Part shown: in pieces, positions 57,727 to 64,000 of the stretch | How positions within the stretch are numbered: the first letter of the stretch is position 1 | Layout of the letters: every line of letters begins with the position of its first letter | Assembly (NCBI RefSeq): GCF_900141985.1 | Contig: NZ_FQZK01000024.1 | Span: forward strand, 20,792-84,791 | From: Nocardiopsis flavescens | Lineage (GTDB): Bacteria; Actinomycetota; Actinomycetes; Streptosporangiales; Streptosporangiaceae | Direction of reading: 5' to 3' | Length of the DNA stretch: 64,000 nucleotides | Program-made: the position numbers and the translations under genes | The notes under the pieces: generated by a model | Databases searched by the model: none | The model's input: only the letters and a program-made list of their open reading frames with translations | Told to the model about the DNA's origin: nothing

Positions 57727-59523
57727 ATGACCGCGCGCCAGCTCCGCCGGCCACCGCGCACGCCCGACCCGCGCACGCCCGACCCGCGCACCGCCGGCCC
57801 TGGCGGCGCGGCCCCGCGCACCGCGCCGCGGGGCCGCCCCCGCCTCTCCCTCACCGGCTCGCTGTTCGTCGGCTACGTCCTGCTGCTCGTCGCCGCCCTG
57901 GTCGCCGTCGGCTTCCTGTGGGTGGTCCACCTGGACCGGCACACCGACCGCCAGTACACCGAGCGCGTCCTCAGCGTCGCCCGCGCCGTCGCCGTCATGC
58001 CCGAGGTGGTCGAGGGCGTCCAGAGCGGCGACCCGGCCGCCGACCTCGACCCGCTGGCCGACCGGATCGGCGCCGCCACCGGCGTCGAGTACCTGGTCAT
58101 CGCCTCGCCCGACGGCACCCGCTACACCCACCCGGACAAGGACCTCATAGGGGAGACGGTGTCCACCCCGCCCGGCCCCGCGGCCCGGGGACAGGAGTGG
58201 ACGGGCGTGGAGACCGGCACCCAGGGCCGCACCGTCCGGGCCAAGATCCCCGTGTTCTCCGGCGGCGGCTCGGTCAACGGCGGCGACGCCCGCGGCGGGG
58301 TCGTCGCCTACGTGTCCCTGGGCATCCTCACCTCCGACGCCGCCACCGAGGCGCGCGCCGCCGTCCCGCCCGTGCTGGGCACGGTCGCCGTGGTCCTGGG
58401 CCTGGGCGTGGTCGGCGCCTGGGTGCTCTCCCGCCAGGTCAGGGCCAAGACCCACGGGCTGGAGCCGGCCGACATCACCGCGCTGCTGGAGAGCCGGGAG
58501 GCCCTCCTGCACGCCGTCCGCGAGGGCGTGCTGGCGGTCGACGCCCAGGGCCGCCTGGTCCTGGCCAACCCGCCGGCCCGCGCGATGCTCGGTCTCCCCG
58601 ACGACGCCGAGGGGCGTACCCTGGACGAACTCGGCGCCTCGGAGCGCGTCCGCGACATCGTCTCGGGGGCCGACCGGGGCCGCGACCTGCTCCTGCTCTC
58701 CGGCGACCGCATCCTGGTCGCCAACCGCAGGACGGTCCGGGTCAGGGGCGAGGAGACCGGGGCGGTCGTCACCTTCCGGGACCGCACCGAGCTGGACCGG
58801 CTCACCGGCGAGCTCGACGGCGCCCGCACCGTCACCCGGGGGCTGCGGGCCCAGACCCACGAGTTCGCGAACCGGATGCACACCCTCGCCGGGCTGCTCG
58901 ACCTGGGCGACCACGAGGAGGCCCGCGCCTACCTGGCGGACCTGTCGGCGGCGCACACGCGCACCAGCGCCGGGATCGCCGAGCACGTGGCGGACTCGGC
59001 CGCCGCCGCCCTGGTGATCGCCAAGTCGGCGCAGGCCGCGGAGATCGGTGTGGACCTGCGGATCTCCCCGATGACGGAGGTCCCCGCGCTCGGCAAGGAG
59101 CTGCGCTCCGACGCCCTGCTGGTGCTGGGCAACCTGGTGGACAACGCGCTGGACGCCGTCGCGGGCGACGGCCGGGGATGGGTGGAGCTGATGGTGCGCC
59201 TGCACCGGGCGGGCGGGGACGGCCCGCCGCACGACCTGCTGGAGATCCGGGTGACGGACTCCGGGCACGGGGTCGCCGACGGGATCGCCGAGGAGATCTT
59301 CAGCCTCGGGTTCACCACCAAGGCCTCCCGGGACGCGGGCGGGCGCGGGCTGGGCCTGGCGCTGGTCAAGCAGGTGTGCGAGGGACGCGGGGGCAGCGTG
59401 GAGATGGAGGCCCCCGACCGCGACGAGGGCGCCGTGTTCACCGCCTACCTGCCCGCCGGGGACGGGGGCTCGCGGGGCCCCGCCGGCCCGGGGGCCGCGC
59501 CGGCCGCGGGGGAGGCCCGGTGA
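57727..59523 (+). CDS. CitA/DcuS-type sensor histidine kinase
   Basis: A 598-residue membrane kinase. TM1 is at ~46-67 and TM2 at ~214-236, enclosing an extracytoplasmic PAS-like sensor (PDGTRYTHPDKDLIGE and TVRAKIPVF, the DcuS/CitA pattern). A cytoplasmic PAS follows (HAVREGVLAVDAQGRLVLANPPA). H378 in LRAQTHEFANRMHTLAG is the phosphoacceptor, and the ATPase domain has LGNLVDNALDA, VTDSGHGVADG and GRGLGLALVKQ. The N-terminal 40 residues are Pro/Arg-rich. Its likely signal is a tricarboxylate outside the cell, given the divergent tctCBA. The downstream regulator overlaps by 4 bp. Confidence 0.9.
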   Translation: MTARQLRRPPRTPDPRTPDPRTAGPGGAAPRTAPRGRPRLSLTGSLFVGYVLLLVAALVAVGFLWVVHLDRHTDRQYTERVLSVARAVAVMPEVVEGVQSGDPAADLDPLADRIGAATGVEYLVIASPDGTRYTHPDKDLIGETVSTPPGPAARGQEWTGVETGTQGRTVRAKIPVFSGGGSVNGGDARGGVVAYVSLGILTSDAATEARAAVPPVLGTVAVVLGLGVVGAWVLSRQVRAKTHGLEPADITALLESREALLHAVREGVLAVDAQGRLVLANPPARAMLGLPDDAEGRTLDELGASERVRDIVSGADRGRDLLLLSGDRILVANRRTVRVRGEETGAVVTFRDRTELDRLTGELDGARTVTRGLRAQTHEFANRMHTLAGLLDLGDHEEARAYLADLSAAHTRTSAGIAEHVADSAAAALVIAKSAQAAEIGVDLRISPMTEVPALGKELRSDALLVLGNLVDNALDAVAGDGRGWVELMVRLHRAGGDGPPHDLLEIRVTDSGHGVADGIAEEIFSLGFTTKASRDAGGRGLGLALVKQVCEGRGGSVEMEAPDRDEGAVFTAYLPAGDGGSRGPAGPGAAPAAGEAR

Positions 59524-60203
59524 TCCGCGTCCTGGTCGTGGACGACGACGTCCGGGTGGCCCGCAACCACCAGGGGCTGGTGGAGACGCTGCCCGGGTTC
59601 ACCGTGGTGGGGGTGGCGCACACGGCCGCGACGGCGCTGGCCCAGATCCGCGGCCACCGCCCGGACCTGGTGCTGCTCGACCTCCACCTGCCGGACGCGT
59701 CGGGGATCGAGGTGATGCGCACCCTGCGTGCTGCCGCGGCCGACGACGCCCGCCGGACCGACTTCCTCATGATCACGGCGGTGCGCGACATCGCGCAGGT
59801 CCGCGACGCCCTGCACGGGGGAGCGGTGCACTACCTGCTCAAGCCGTTCCCGCTGAGCGCCCTGCGCGACCAGCTCGAACGCTACGCGGTGGCCCGGCGC
59901 CAGATGGACACCGAGGGCGAGGCCACCCAGCAGGACGTGGACCGGCTGTTCGGCCTGCTGCGCCCGCCGGGCGGGCGCTCCCTGCCCAAGGGCCTGACCT
60001 CCGCCACCGTGGACCTGGTCGCGGGGGTGCTGCGCGACACCGACGGCGACCTGTCCGCCTCCGACGTGGCCGAGCGCTCGGGCGTCTCCCGGGTGACGGC
60101 CCGCCGCTACCTCGAACACCTCTGCGCCGACGGCCGGGCCGAACTGCGCATGCGCTACGGCACGGCGGGCCGCCCCGAGCACCGCTACCGCTGGGTGGCC
60201 TGA
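59520..60203 (+). CDS. CitB/DcuR-type response regulator
   Basis: A 227-residue response regulator. The receiver domain has acidic VVDDD at 7-10, phosphoacceptor D54 (LLDLHLPD) and the switch Lys in HYLLKPFP. A C-terminal helix-turn-helix of the CitT/DcuR type follows (LSASDVAERSGVSRVTARRY, LEHLCADGRAELRMRYG). The GTG start overlaps the kinase gene's stop. The pair is expected to activate tctCBA. Confidence 0.9.
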   Translation: MIRVLVVDDDVRVARNHQGLVETLPGFTVVGVAHTAATALAQIRGHRPDLVLLDLHLPDASGIEVMRTLRAAAADDARRTDFLMITAVRDIAQVRDALHGGAVHYLLKPFPLSALRDQLERYAVARRQMDTEGEATQQDVDRLFGLLRPPGGRSLPKGLTSATVDLVAGVLRDTDGDLSASDVAERSGVSRVTARRYLEHLCADGRAELRMRYGTAGRPEHRYRWVA

Positions 60204-60251
60204 CCGGGTGTCCCGGTGCCCGCGCACCGGGGCACCCGGCCGGCCCGCCGC

Positions 60252-61406
60252 TCAGGCCGGGCGGCGGCTGCGGGCGGGGGCGGTGGCCGCGGCGACCGCG
60301 CGCACCGCGCCGGCCACCGCCACCTCGCCGAGCAGGCCCGGCGCGGCCACCGCGTCCCCCGCCAGGTACACGCCCTCGCCCCGGTCGATCGCCGGGCGGT
60401 CCCGCCAGGTGGTCCCCGGCAGGTCCAGGGCCCCGGTCCGCCCCTTGGCGACCTGGTCGCGGCGCCAGGTCACCCGGTCCCGCCAGCCCGGCAGCGCCAC
60501 GTCCAGCAGCCGCTCCAGGCGCGCGGTCACCGCCGCCCGCGACTCCCCGGGCCGCACCGGGATCTGCGCCTGCACCAGCTCCTCGCCCGCCGGGGCGAGC
60601 GTGCGGTCCACCCGCGTGTACCGCTCCACGAACCCGCACTCGTCGGCGTCGAACACCACGAACGGGTCCCGCCCGCGGCGCAGCCCCAGGTCCACCAGCA
60701 GCGCGTGCCCGCTCTCCCACTCCAGCGACGCGTCGCCCAGCAGCGCGCGGGCCGAGGCCAGCGACGTCGCCACGACCACCGGGCGGTCCTGCGGCAGGGC
60801 GCCCACCCGCGCCCCCGTCTCGATCCGCACGCCCCTCTCCCGGGCCCGCCGGGCCATCCGCTCCACCAGCGCCGTCCACCCGCCCACGATGTACAGCGGC
60901 GAGGGCCGCCGCGGCGACAGCACCCGCAGGAACCTCTCCCACACGAACTCCGCCGACAGCCGCGACGGGTCGTGGTCGAACAGCGCCACCCCCATGTAGT
61001 TCGCGGCCGTCCGCGCGGACCGCTCGCCCAGGTGCTCGCGCGCCCATGACCCGAAGTCGCGGTCGTGCGGGGCGCGCAGCGACCGGCGCGCCGCCGCCCC
61101 CAGCAGCGCCGGGGACAGGGCCGACCGCAGCCGCCCGCCCTCGCGGATCCGCGCCTGGGGGAGCGCGGACAGGGGGAACCGGCGGTACGCCGGGACCAGG
61201 TCCCGCTCCAGCAGCCACCGGGTGGCGTACCCGTCCCCGTACAGCACGTGCGGCCCCTCGTTGGCCACGTACGGCGGGGCGGTCGCGCGGGCCCGGCCGC
61301 CCGGCGCGGAACGGGCTTCGAACAGGGTCACGGAGGCGCCGGCCTCGGCGCCGGCGATGGCCGCGGTCAGACCCGCCAGGCCACCGCCCACAACGGTGAG
61401 TTCCAT
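60252..61406 (-). CDS. FAD-dependent oxidoreductase (ECF41 partner)
   Basis: A 384-residue amine-oxidase/phytoene-desaturase-like flavoprotein. The N-terminal FAD motif is LTVVGGGLAGLTAAIAGAEA, followed by APGGRARATAPP, and at the C-terminus GVYLAGDAVAAPGLLGEVAV. Substrate unknown. It follows the SigJ-like sigma factor gene by 5 bp on the same strand. ECF41 sigma factors are typically found beside one oxidoreductase, epimerase or carboxymuconolactone decarboxylase gene, and this is such a pair; the gene is probably the sigma factor's target. Confidence 0.85.
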   Translation of the reverse strand: MELTVVGGGLAGLTAAIAGAEAGASVTLFEARSAPGGRARATAPPYVANEGPHVLYGDGYATRWLLERDLVPAYRRFPLSALPQARIREGGRLRSALSPALLGAAARRSLRAPHDRDFGSWAREHLGERSARTAANYMGVALFDHDPSRLSAEFVWERFLRVLSPRRPSPLYIVGGWTALVERMARRARERGVRIETGARVGALPQDRPVVVATSLASARALLGDASLEWESGHALLVDLGLRRGRDPFVVFDADECGFVERYTRVDRTLAPAGEELVQAQIPVRPGESRAAVTARLERLLDVALPGWRDRVTWRRDQVAKGRTGALDLPGTTWRDRPAIDRGEGVYLAGDAVAAPGLLGEVAVAGAVRAVAAATAPARSRRPA

Positions 61407-61411
61407 GACCC

Positions 61412-62326
61412 CTAGGACGGGTCGGGCACCCGCAGGTGTGACATCTTGTCGGGGTTGGCCATCAGGTACACGTGCTGGACGCGGCCCCCGTCCACGTCCA
61501 GGACCACCGCGGTGATCACCCGGTCCGCGGCGACCCCGATCACCGCCGGCACCCCGTTGACCTCGGTGATCTCCAGCCGGATCTCCTCGGGCCCCAGCCC
61601 GACCGAGGCCAGGAACCGCTCGAAGTTGTTCGGCAACGCCAGCAGGAACCGGCCGACCTTGGCCCGGCCCAGCAGCACCCGCAGCGGCGCCTTGGCCTTG
61701 CCGCCGCCGTCCCCGACCAGGGTGGCGTCCTCGGCGAGCAGCCCGGTGAGCCCCTCCATGTCGCCCTCCAGGCAGGCCTGGAGGAAGCGCTCGGTGATGC
61801 GCCGCCGCGCCGCCCGGTCCGCCTCGAAGCGGGGACGGCGCTCGCGCACGTGGTCGCGGGCCCGCCGCGCCAGCTGCCGGGTGGCGGCCTCGCTGCGCCC
61901 GATCACCTCCCCGATCTCCGCGTACGGCATCTGGAAGGCCTCGCGGAGCACGAACACCGCCCGCTCCAGCGGGCTGAGAGTCTCCAGCACGACGAGCAGC
62001 GCGAACTCCACGGTGTCGGCCAGCTCGACCCGGTCGGCCCCGTCGGGCAGGTCGCTGACCGGTTCGGGCAGCCACTCGCCCACGTAGGACTCCCGCCGGG
62101 AGCGGGCGCTGCGCAGCCGGTCGATGGCCAGGCGGGAGACGATGGTGACGAGGTAGGCCCGCGGGTCCTCGACCTTGGAGCGGTCGGCGCCGGACCAGCG
62201 CGGCCACGCCTCCTGGACCACGTCCTCGGCGTCGGACGCGGTGCCCAGGATCCGGTAGGCGACCCCGGTCAGCACGGAGCGGTGGGCTTCGAAGACACCG
62301 GCGGCGTCGGAGGTATCGGTCGTCAT
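61412..62326 (-). CDS. sigJ: ECF41-family sigma factor (SigJ-like)
   Basis: A 304-residue extracytoplasmic-function sigma factor with sigma-2 (VFEAHRSVLTGVAYRILGTA, DAEDVVQEAWPRW) and sigma-4 (LSPLERAVFVLREAFQMPYA, EIGEVIGRSEAATRQLARRA) domains. The linker motif WLPEP is at 85-89, and the SnoaL-like C-terminal extension has DGGGK at 206-210 and NPDKM at 291-295. These three motifs define ECF41, whose C-terminal domain itself tunes activity, replacing a separate anti-sigma factor. ATG at 62326. The flavoprotein gene is directly downstream. Confidence 0.92.
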   Translation of the reverse strand: MTTDTSDAAGVFEAHRSVLTGVAYRILGTASDAEDVVQEAWPRWSGADRSKVEDPRAYLVTIVSRLAIDRLRSARSRRESYVGEWLPEPVSDLPDGADRVELADTVEFALLVVLETLSPLERAVFVLREAFQMPYAEIGEVIGRSEAATRQLARRARDHVRERRPRFEADRAARRRITERFLQACLEGDMEGLTGLLAEDATLVGDGGGKAKAPLRVLLGRAKVGRFLLALPNNFERFLASVGLGPEEIRLEITEVNGVPAVIGVAADRVITAVVLDVDGGRVQHVYLMANPDKMSHLRVPDPS

Positions 62327-62430
62327 GACAAGGAAGACGTACCACCCGCCCCGCGCCGTGACACCCGCGGCGGGGATGATTCCGTAGGGACCCTCCTCCC
62401 AAGGGGGAGGAGCGGAGCGAGGGGGAGCGG

Positions 62431-62967
62431 ATGTACCGACTGCGGTCCTGGGAGCCGGGCGACGCAGAGCGCCTGCTGTCGGCGTTCGCCGAGCCGGAGC
62501 TGGCGTGGCAGTCCCCGGAGGTCCTCGTCACGGAGCGGGAGGCGCTGGCGTGGATCGGGCGCCGGCGGACGGCGGCGGAGGCGGGCGACGAGTTCGGGTT
62601 CGCCGTCACCGCGGGGGAGGGGCCGGTGCTGGGACACGTGCAGGTGTCGGTGACCAGCCGTGCGCACGGCCTGGGCTGGGTGTCGTACTGGATCCACTCC
62701 GACGCGCGGGGCCGGGGCGCGGCCACCGCTGCGGCGCTGCTGGTCTGCGAGTACGCCTTCGCGGAGACGGACCTGTTCCGGCTGGAGCTGGGGCACCGGC
62801 TGAACAACCCGGCCTCGTGCCGGGTGGCGCTGGGCGCGGGGTTCCGGCCCGAGGGGATCGAGCGGCGGAAGCTGAACTACGGCGGCGAGCGCTTCGACAC
62901 CGGCACGCACGCCCGGCTGCGCACGGATCCGGCGGGGGCGCTCCCGGCCGGGGTCTGCGGGTCCTGA
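62431..62967 (+). CDS. GNAT family N-acetyltransferase
   Basis: A 178-residue acetyltransferase of the RimJ/RimL type: MYRLRSWEPGDAERLLSAFA at the start, the acetyl-CoA segment VSYWIHSDARGRGAATAAA near residues 88-106, then YAFAETDLFRLELGHRLNNPASCRVALGAGF, where the Asn and Cys-Arg belong to the conserved NxxSxxV motif. Substrate unknown. GGGGGAG lies before the ATG. Divergent from the sigma factor gene, 104 bp apart. Confidence 0.85.
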   Translation: MYRLRSWEPGDAERLLSAFAEPELAWQSPEVLVTEREALAWIGRRRTAAEAGDEFGFAVTAGEGPVLGHVQVSVTSRAHGLGWVSYWIHSDARGRGAATAAALLVCEYAFAETDLFRLELGHRLNNPASCRVALGAGFRPEGIERRKLNYGGERFDTGTHARLRTDPAGALPAGVCGS

Positions 62968-63026
62968 CCCGGCGCTCCGCCGGGCCCGGGGCCGCGGCCC
63001 CGGTGCGGCCGGGTCCGGACATGAGA

Positions 63027-63060
63027 ACGGCGCGGGCCGGGTGCAGGCCGGCCGCGCCGT
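63027..63060. terminator. Hairpin between convergent genes
   Basis: ACGGCGCGG (63027-63035) pairs with CCGCGCCGT (63052-63060), extended by inner GCC/GGC pairs. It lies between the GNAT gene and the convergent secreted peptide gene. Confidence 0.7.
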
Positions 63061-63138
63061 ACAGGGTGGATCACACACGGGGTCGGGATCTACGAGGACG
63101 GGGTACCGATCGCCCCGCCCCCGACCGACGGTCCGCGA

Positions 63139-63351
63139 CTAGTCCAGGGCCACGATGCCCGAGGTGGAGTCGCTGGAGACGACGTTGCAGCCGTCGCTGC
63201 TGATCAGCGAGAAGGTGATGACGTCGGCGCAGATCGGCACGGTGACGTTCTGGATGTTGGCGTTGTTGTCGGCCGCGGCGGTGCCGGTCATCGCGCCCAG
63301 GGCGAGGCCGGTGGCGAGGATGAGGCCGGAGACGGAGGCGAAGCGCTTCAT
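63139..63351 (-). CDS. Secreted two-cysteine peptide A, 70 aa
   Basis: A signal peptide (MKRFASVSGLILATGLALGA, cleavage after AAA at ~27) followed by a 43-residue mature peptide starting DNNANIQNVTVPICADV, with C41 and C55 and the ending DGCNVVSSDSTSGIVALD. AAAGGA is upstream. It is a paralogue of peptide B, 81 bp upstream, with identical cysteine positions. The short mature form with many Asn, Val and Ser and two cysteines recalls surface-active or aggregating peptides of sporulating actinomycetes, but it does not match the chaplin or rodlin sequence. Function unknown. Confidence 0.75.
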   Translation of the reverse strand: MKRFASVSGLILATGLALGAMTGTAAADNNANIQNVTVPICADVITFSLISSDGCNVVSSDSTSGIVALD

Positions 63352-63432
63352 GGTGTGAGTCCTTTTCGGTTGCTGGTGTGAAGGTCGTGTGCGGTGGGAC
63401 GTGGAGTCCCGGCCGGCCGTGGAACGGACCGA

Positions 63433-63645
63433 CTAGTCGCCGACGGCGATGCCGGAGGTGGCGTCCCAGCTCACGACGTTGCAGCCGTCGGCGGAGACGC
63501 CCGCGGCCTGGAGAACGTCCACGCACACCGGGATGGTGAGGTTCTGGACGTTGGCGTTGTTGTCGGCCGCCGCGGTGCCGGTCATCGCGCCGAAGGCGAG
63601 GCCGGTGGCGAGGACGAGGCCGGAGATCTTGGCGATGCGCGTCAT
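63433..63645 (-). CDS. Secreted two-cysteine peptide B, 70 aa
   Basis: Paralogue of peptide A: signal peptide MTRIAKISGLVLATGLAFGA cut after AAA, mature part DNNANVQNLTIPVCVDV with C41 and C55, ending DGCNVVSWDATSGIAVGD. The signal peptide, the DNNANxQN start and the DGCNVVS core are nearly the same as in A, while the loop between the cysteines differs (LQAAGVSA against ITFSLISS). GAAAGG lies before the ATG at 63645; an in-frame start eight codons earlier would spoil the signal peptide. Confidence 0.75.
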   Translation of the reverse strand: MTRIAKISGLVLATGLAFGAMTGTAAADNNANVQNLTIPVCVDVLQAAGVSADGCNVVSWDATSGIAVGD

Positions 63646-63720
63646 CGTGGATACCTTTCGGAAGCTCATAACGGGGTGGCTGTAGCCGCCGGAAATAACT
63701 TAGCGTAGTCAGTCGTATGC

Positions 63721-63746
63721 CTGGAGTACTTCCCGGGAAGAATCCA
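63721..63746. promoter_or_regulatory. Nested palindrome upstream of peptide B
   Basis: CTTCCCGGGAAG (63729-63740) is a perfect 12-bp palindrome, flanked by CTGGA and TCCAG arms. It lies 76 bp upstream of the peptide B start, within its probable promoter. The rest of 63646-63916 shows no supported gene. Confidence 0.42.
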
Positions 63747-63916
63747 GAGTTTCTTCGAGGTTTTCTCGGGTTCTTGTCGGACATGCAGGACATGTCGGAG
63801 GCCCTGGCCCCGTCCGCGTTACAGAACCGAGAGGTCCGCACCCCCGTACGCGCCCCGGACACCCCCGCCGGACCCCGCGCACGCGAAGGGGCCCGCGCGG
63901 TTCTCGGCGGTTTCTA

Positions 63917-64000
63917 GGGGTCGTTGCAACACAGAAGGTCAGTTGCTTGTGTGGAGCAGCTCGGTAAGGCGCTCGGCTGGGGTGTCCCAGCCGAGCGTTT
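63917..64000 (-). mobile_element. End of an IS30-family insertion sequence (continues beyond window)
   Basis: Begins at about GGGTCGTTGCAACAC, which has the form of an IS30-type terminal inverted repeat, and contains the transposase C-terminus. Only ~84 bp of the element are in the window, so its other end, length and target duplication cannot be checked. Confidence 0.72.
63939..63998 (-). CDS. IS30-family transposase, C-terminal fragment
   Basis: Read from the complement, the last codons encode TLGWDTPAERLTELLHTSN and stop. This is the usual ending of actinobacterial IS30-family transposases (the xxTLGWxTPAExL segment). The gene is cut by the window edge, not necessarily truncated in the genome. 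Confidence 0.82.
   Translation of the reverse strand, partial: TLGWDTPAERLTELLHTSN

Noticed and set aside
63717..63917. A 66-codon frame upstream of peptide B
   Set aside because: No ribosome site, no domain, and it overlaps the probable promoter and palindrome of peptide B.
1..64000. rRNA or tRNA genes
   Set aside because: I looked for rRNA core sequences and tRNA-like folds by eye and saw none, although a tRNA could be missed without a search program.

Overview
The window is very GC-rich DNA with strong G/C at third codon positions, frequent GTG starts and many GTGA/ATGA stop-start overlaps. Together with menaquinone-linked complex I, BldC-type regulators, XRE-DUF5753/DUF397 pairs and a type I-E CRISPR repeat of actinobacterial form, this points to a filamentous actinomycete, probably Nocardiopsis or a relative. 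The genus is an inference; no rRNA gene is present and I saw no tRNA gene.

Layout. 0-7 kb: secreted pectate lyase under a LacI-type palindrome, a PLDc_N membrane protein, BldC, a DUF4229 protein, an ArsR-MFS pair behind a large inverted repeat, and a secreted beta-propeller protein. 6.7-26.5 kb: respiratory block with menG (menaquinone methylation), a geranylgeranyl reductase-family enzyme, the complete nuoA-N operon and a long-chain polyprenyl diphosphate synthase (menaquinone tail). One locus therefore makes the quinone, modifies it and builds the enzyme that reduces it. A perfect Rex-type operator lies upstream of this operon. 26.8-29.3 kb: two secreted proteins of unknown function. 29.4-41.5 kb: mixed accessory genes, including RarD, an SBD-HNH endonuclease likely to attack phosphorothioate DNA, a WYL regulator, RidA, a Uma2 nuclease between ~100-bp direct repeats, a 4-hydroxymandelate synthase-like enzyme, a three-domain cNMP/thioredoxin/flavin protein, a PNKP-type phosphatase, a toxin-antitoxin pair, a DUF4333 lipoprotein, HxlR and an aldo/keto reductase.

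41.6-46.1 kb: two type I-E CRISPR arrays (6 and 9 repeats) with duplicated leaders flank a MerR regulator, a two-subunit class I fumarase/tartrate dehydratase and what look like gene fragments. No cas gene lies in the window, so the arrays depend on Cas proteins encoded elsewhere. A single decayed repeat lies 1.8 kb further on. 46.1-54.1 kb: CPBP protease, lipoprotein, a set of small genes with two overlapping BldC-like regulators and a proline-rich repeat protein, then XRE-DUF5753 with two DUF397 genes, a VOC protein and a Myb/SANT-like protein. 54.2-60.2 kb: tctCBA tricarboxylate transporter facing a CitA/CitB-type two-component system. 60.2-62.3 kb: ECF41 (SigJ-like) sigma factor with its partner oxidoreductase. 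62.4-64 kb: GNAT enzyme, two paralogous secreted two-cysteine peptides, and the end of an IS30-family element running off the window.

Most of the window is ordinary chromosome. The most unusual parts are the CRISPR-flanked island, the Uma2 cassette, the three-domain redox sensor protein, the BldC-like gene set and the paired secreted peptides.
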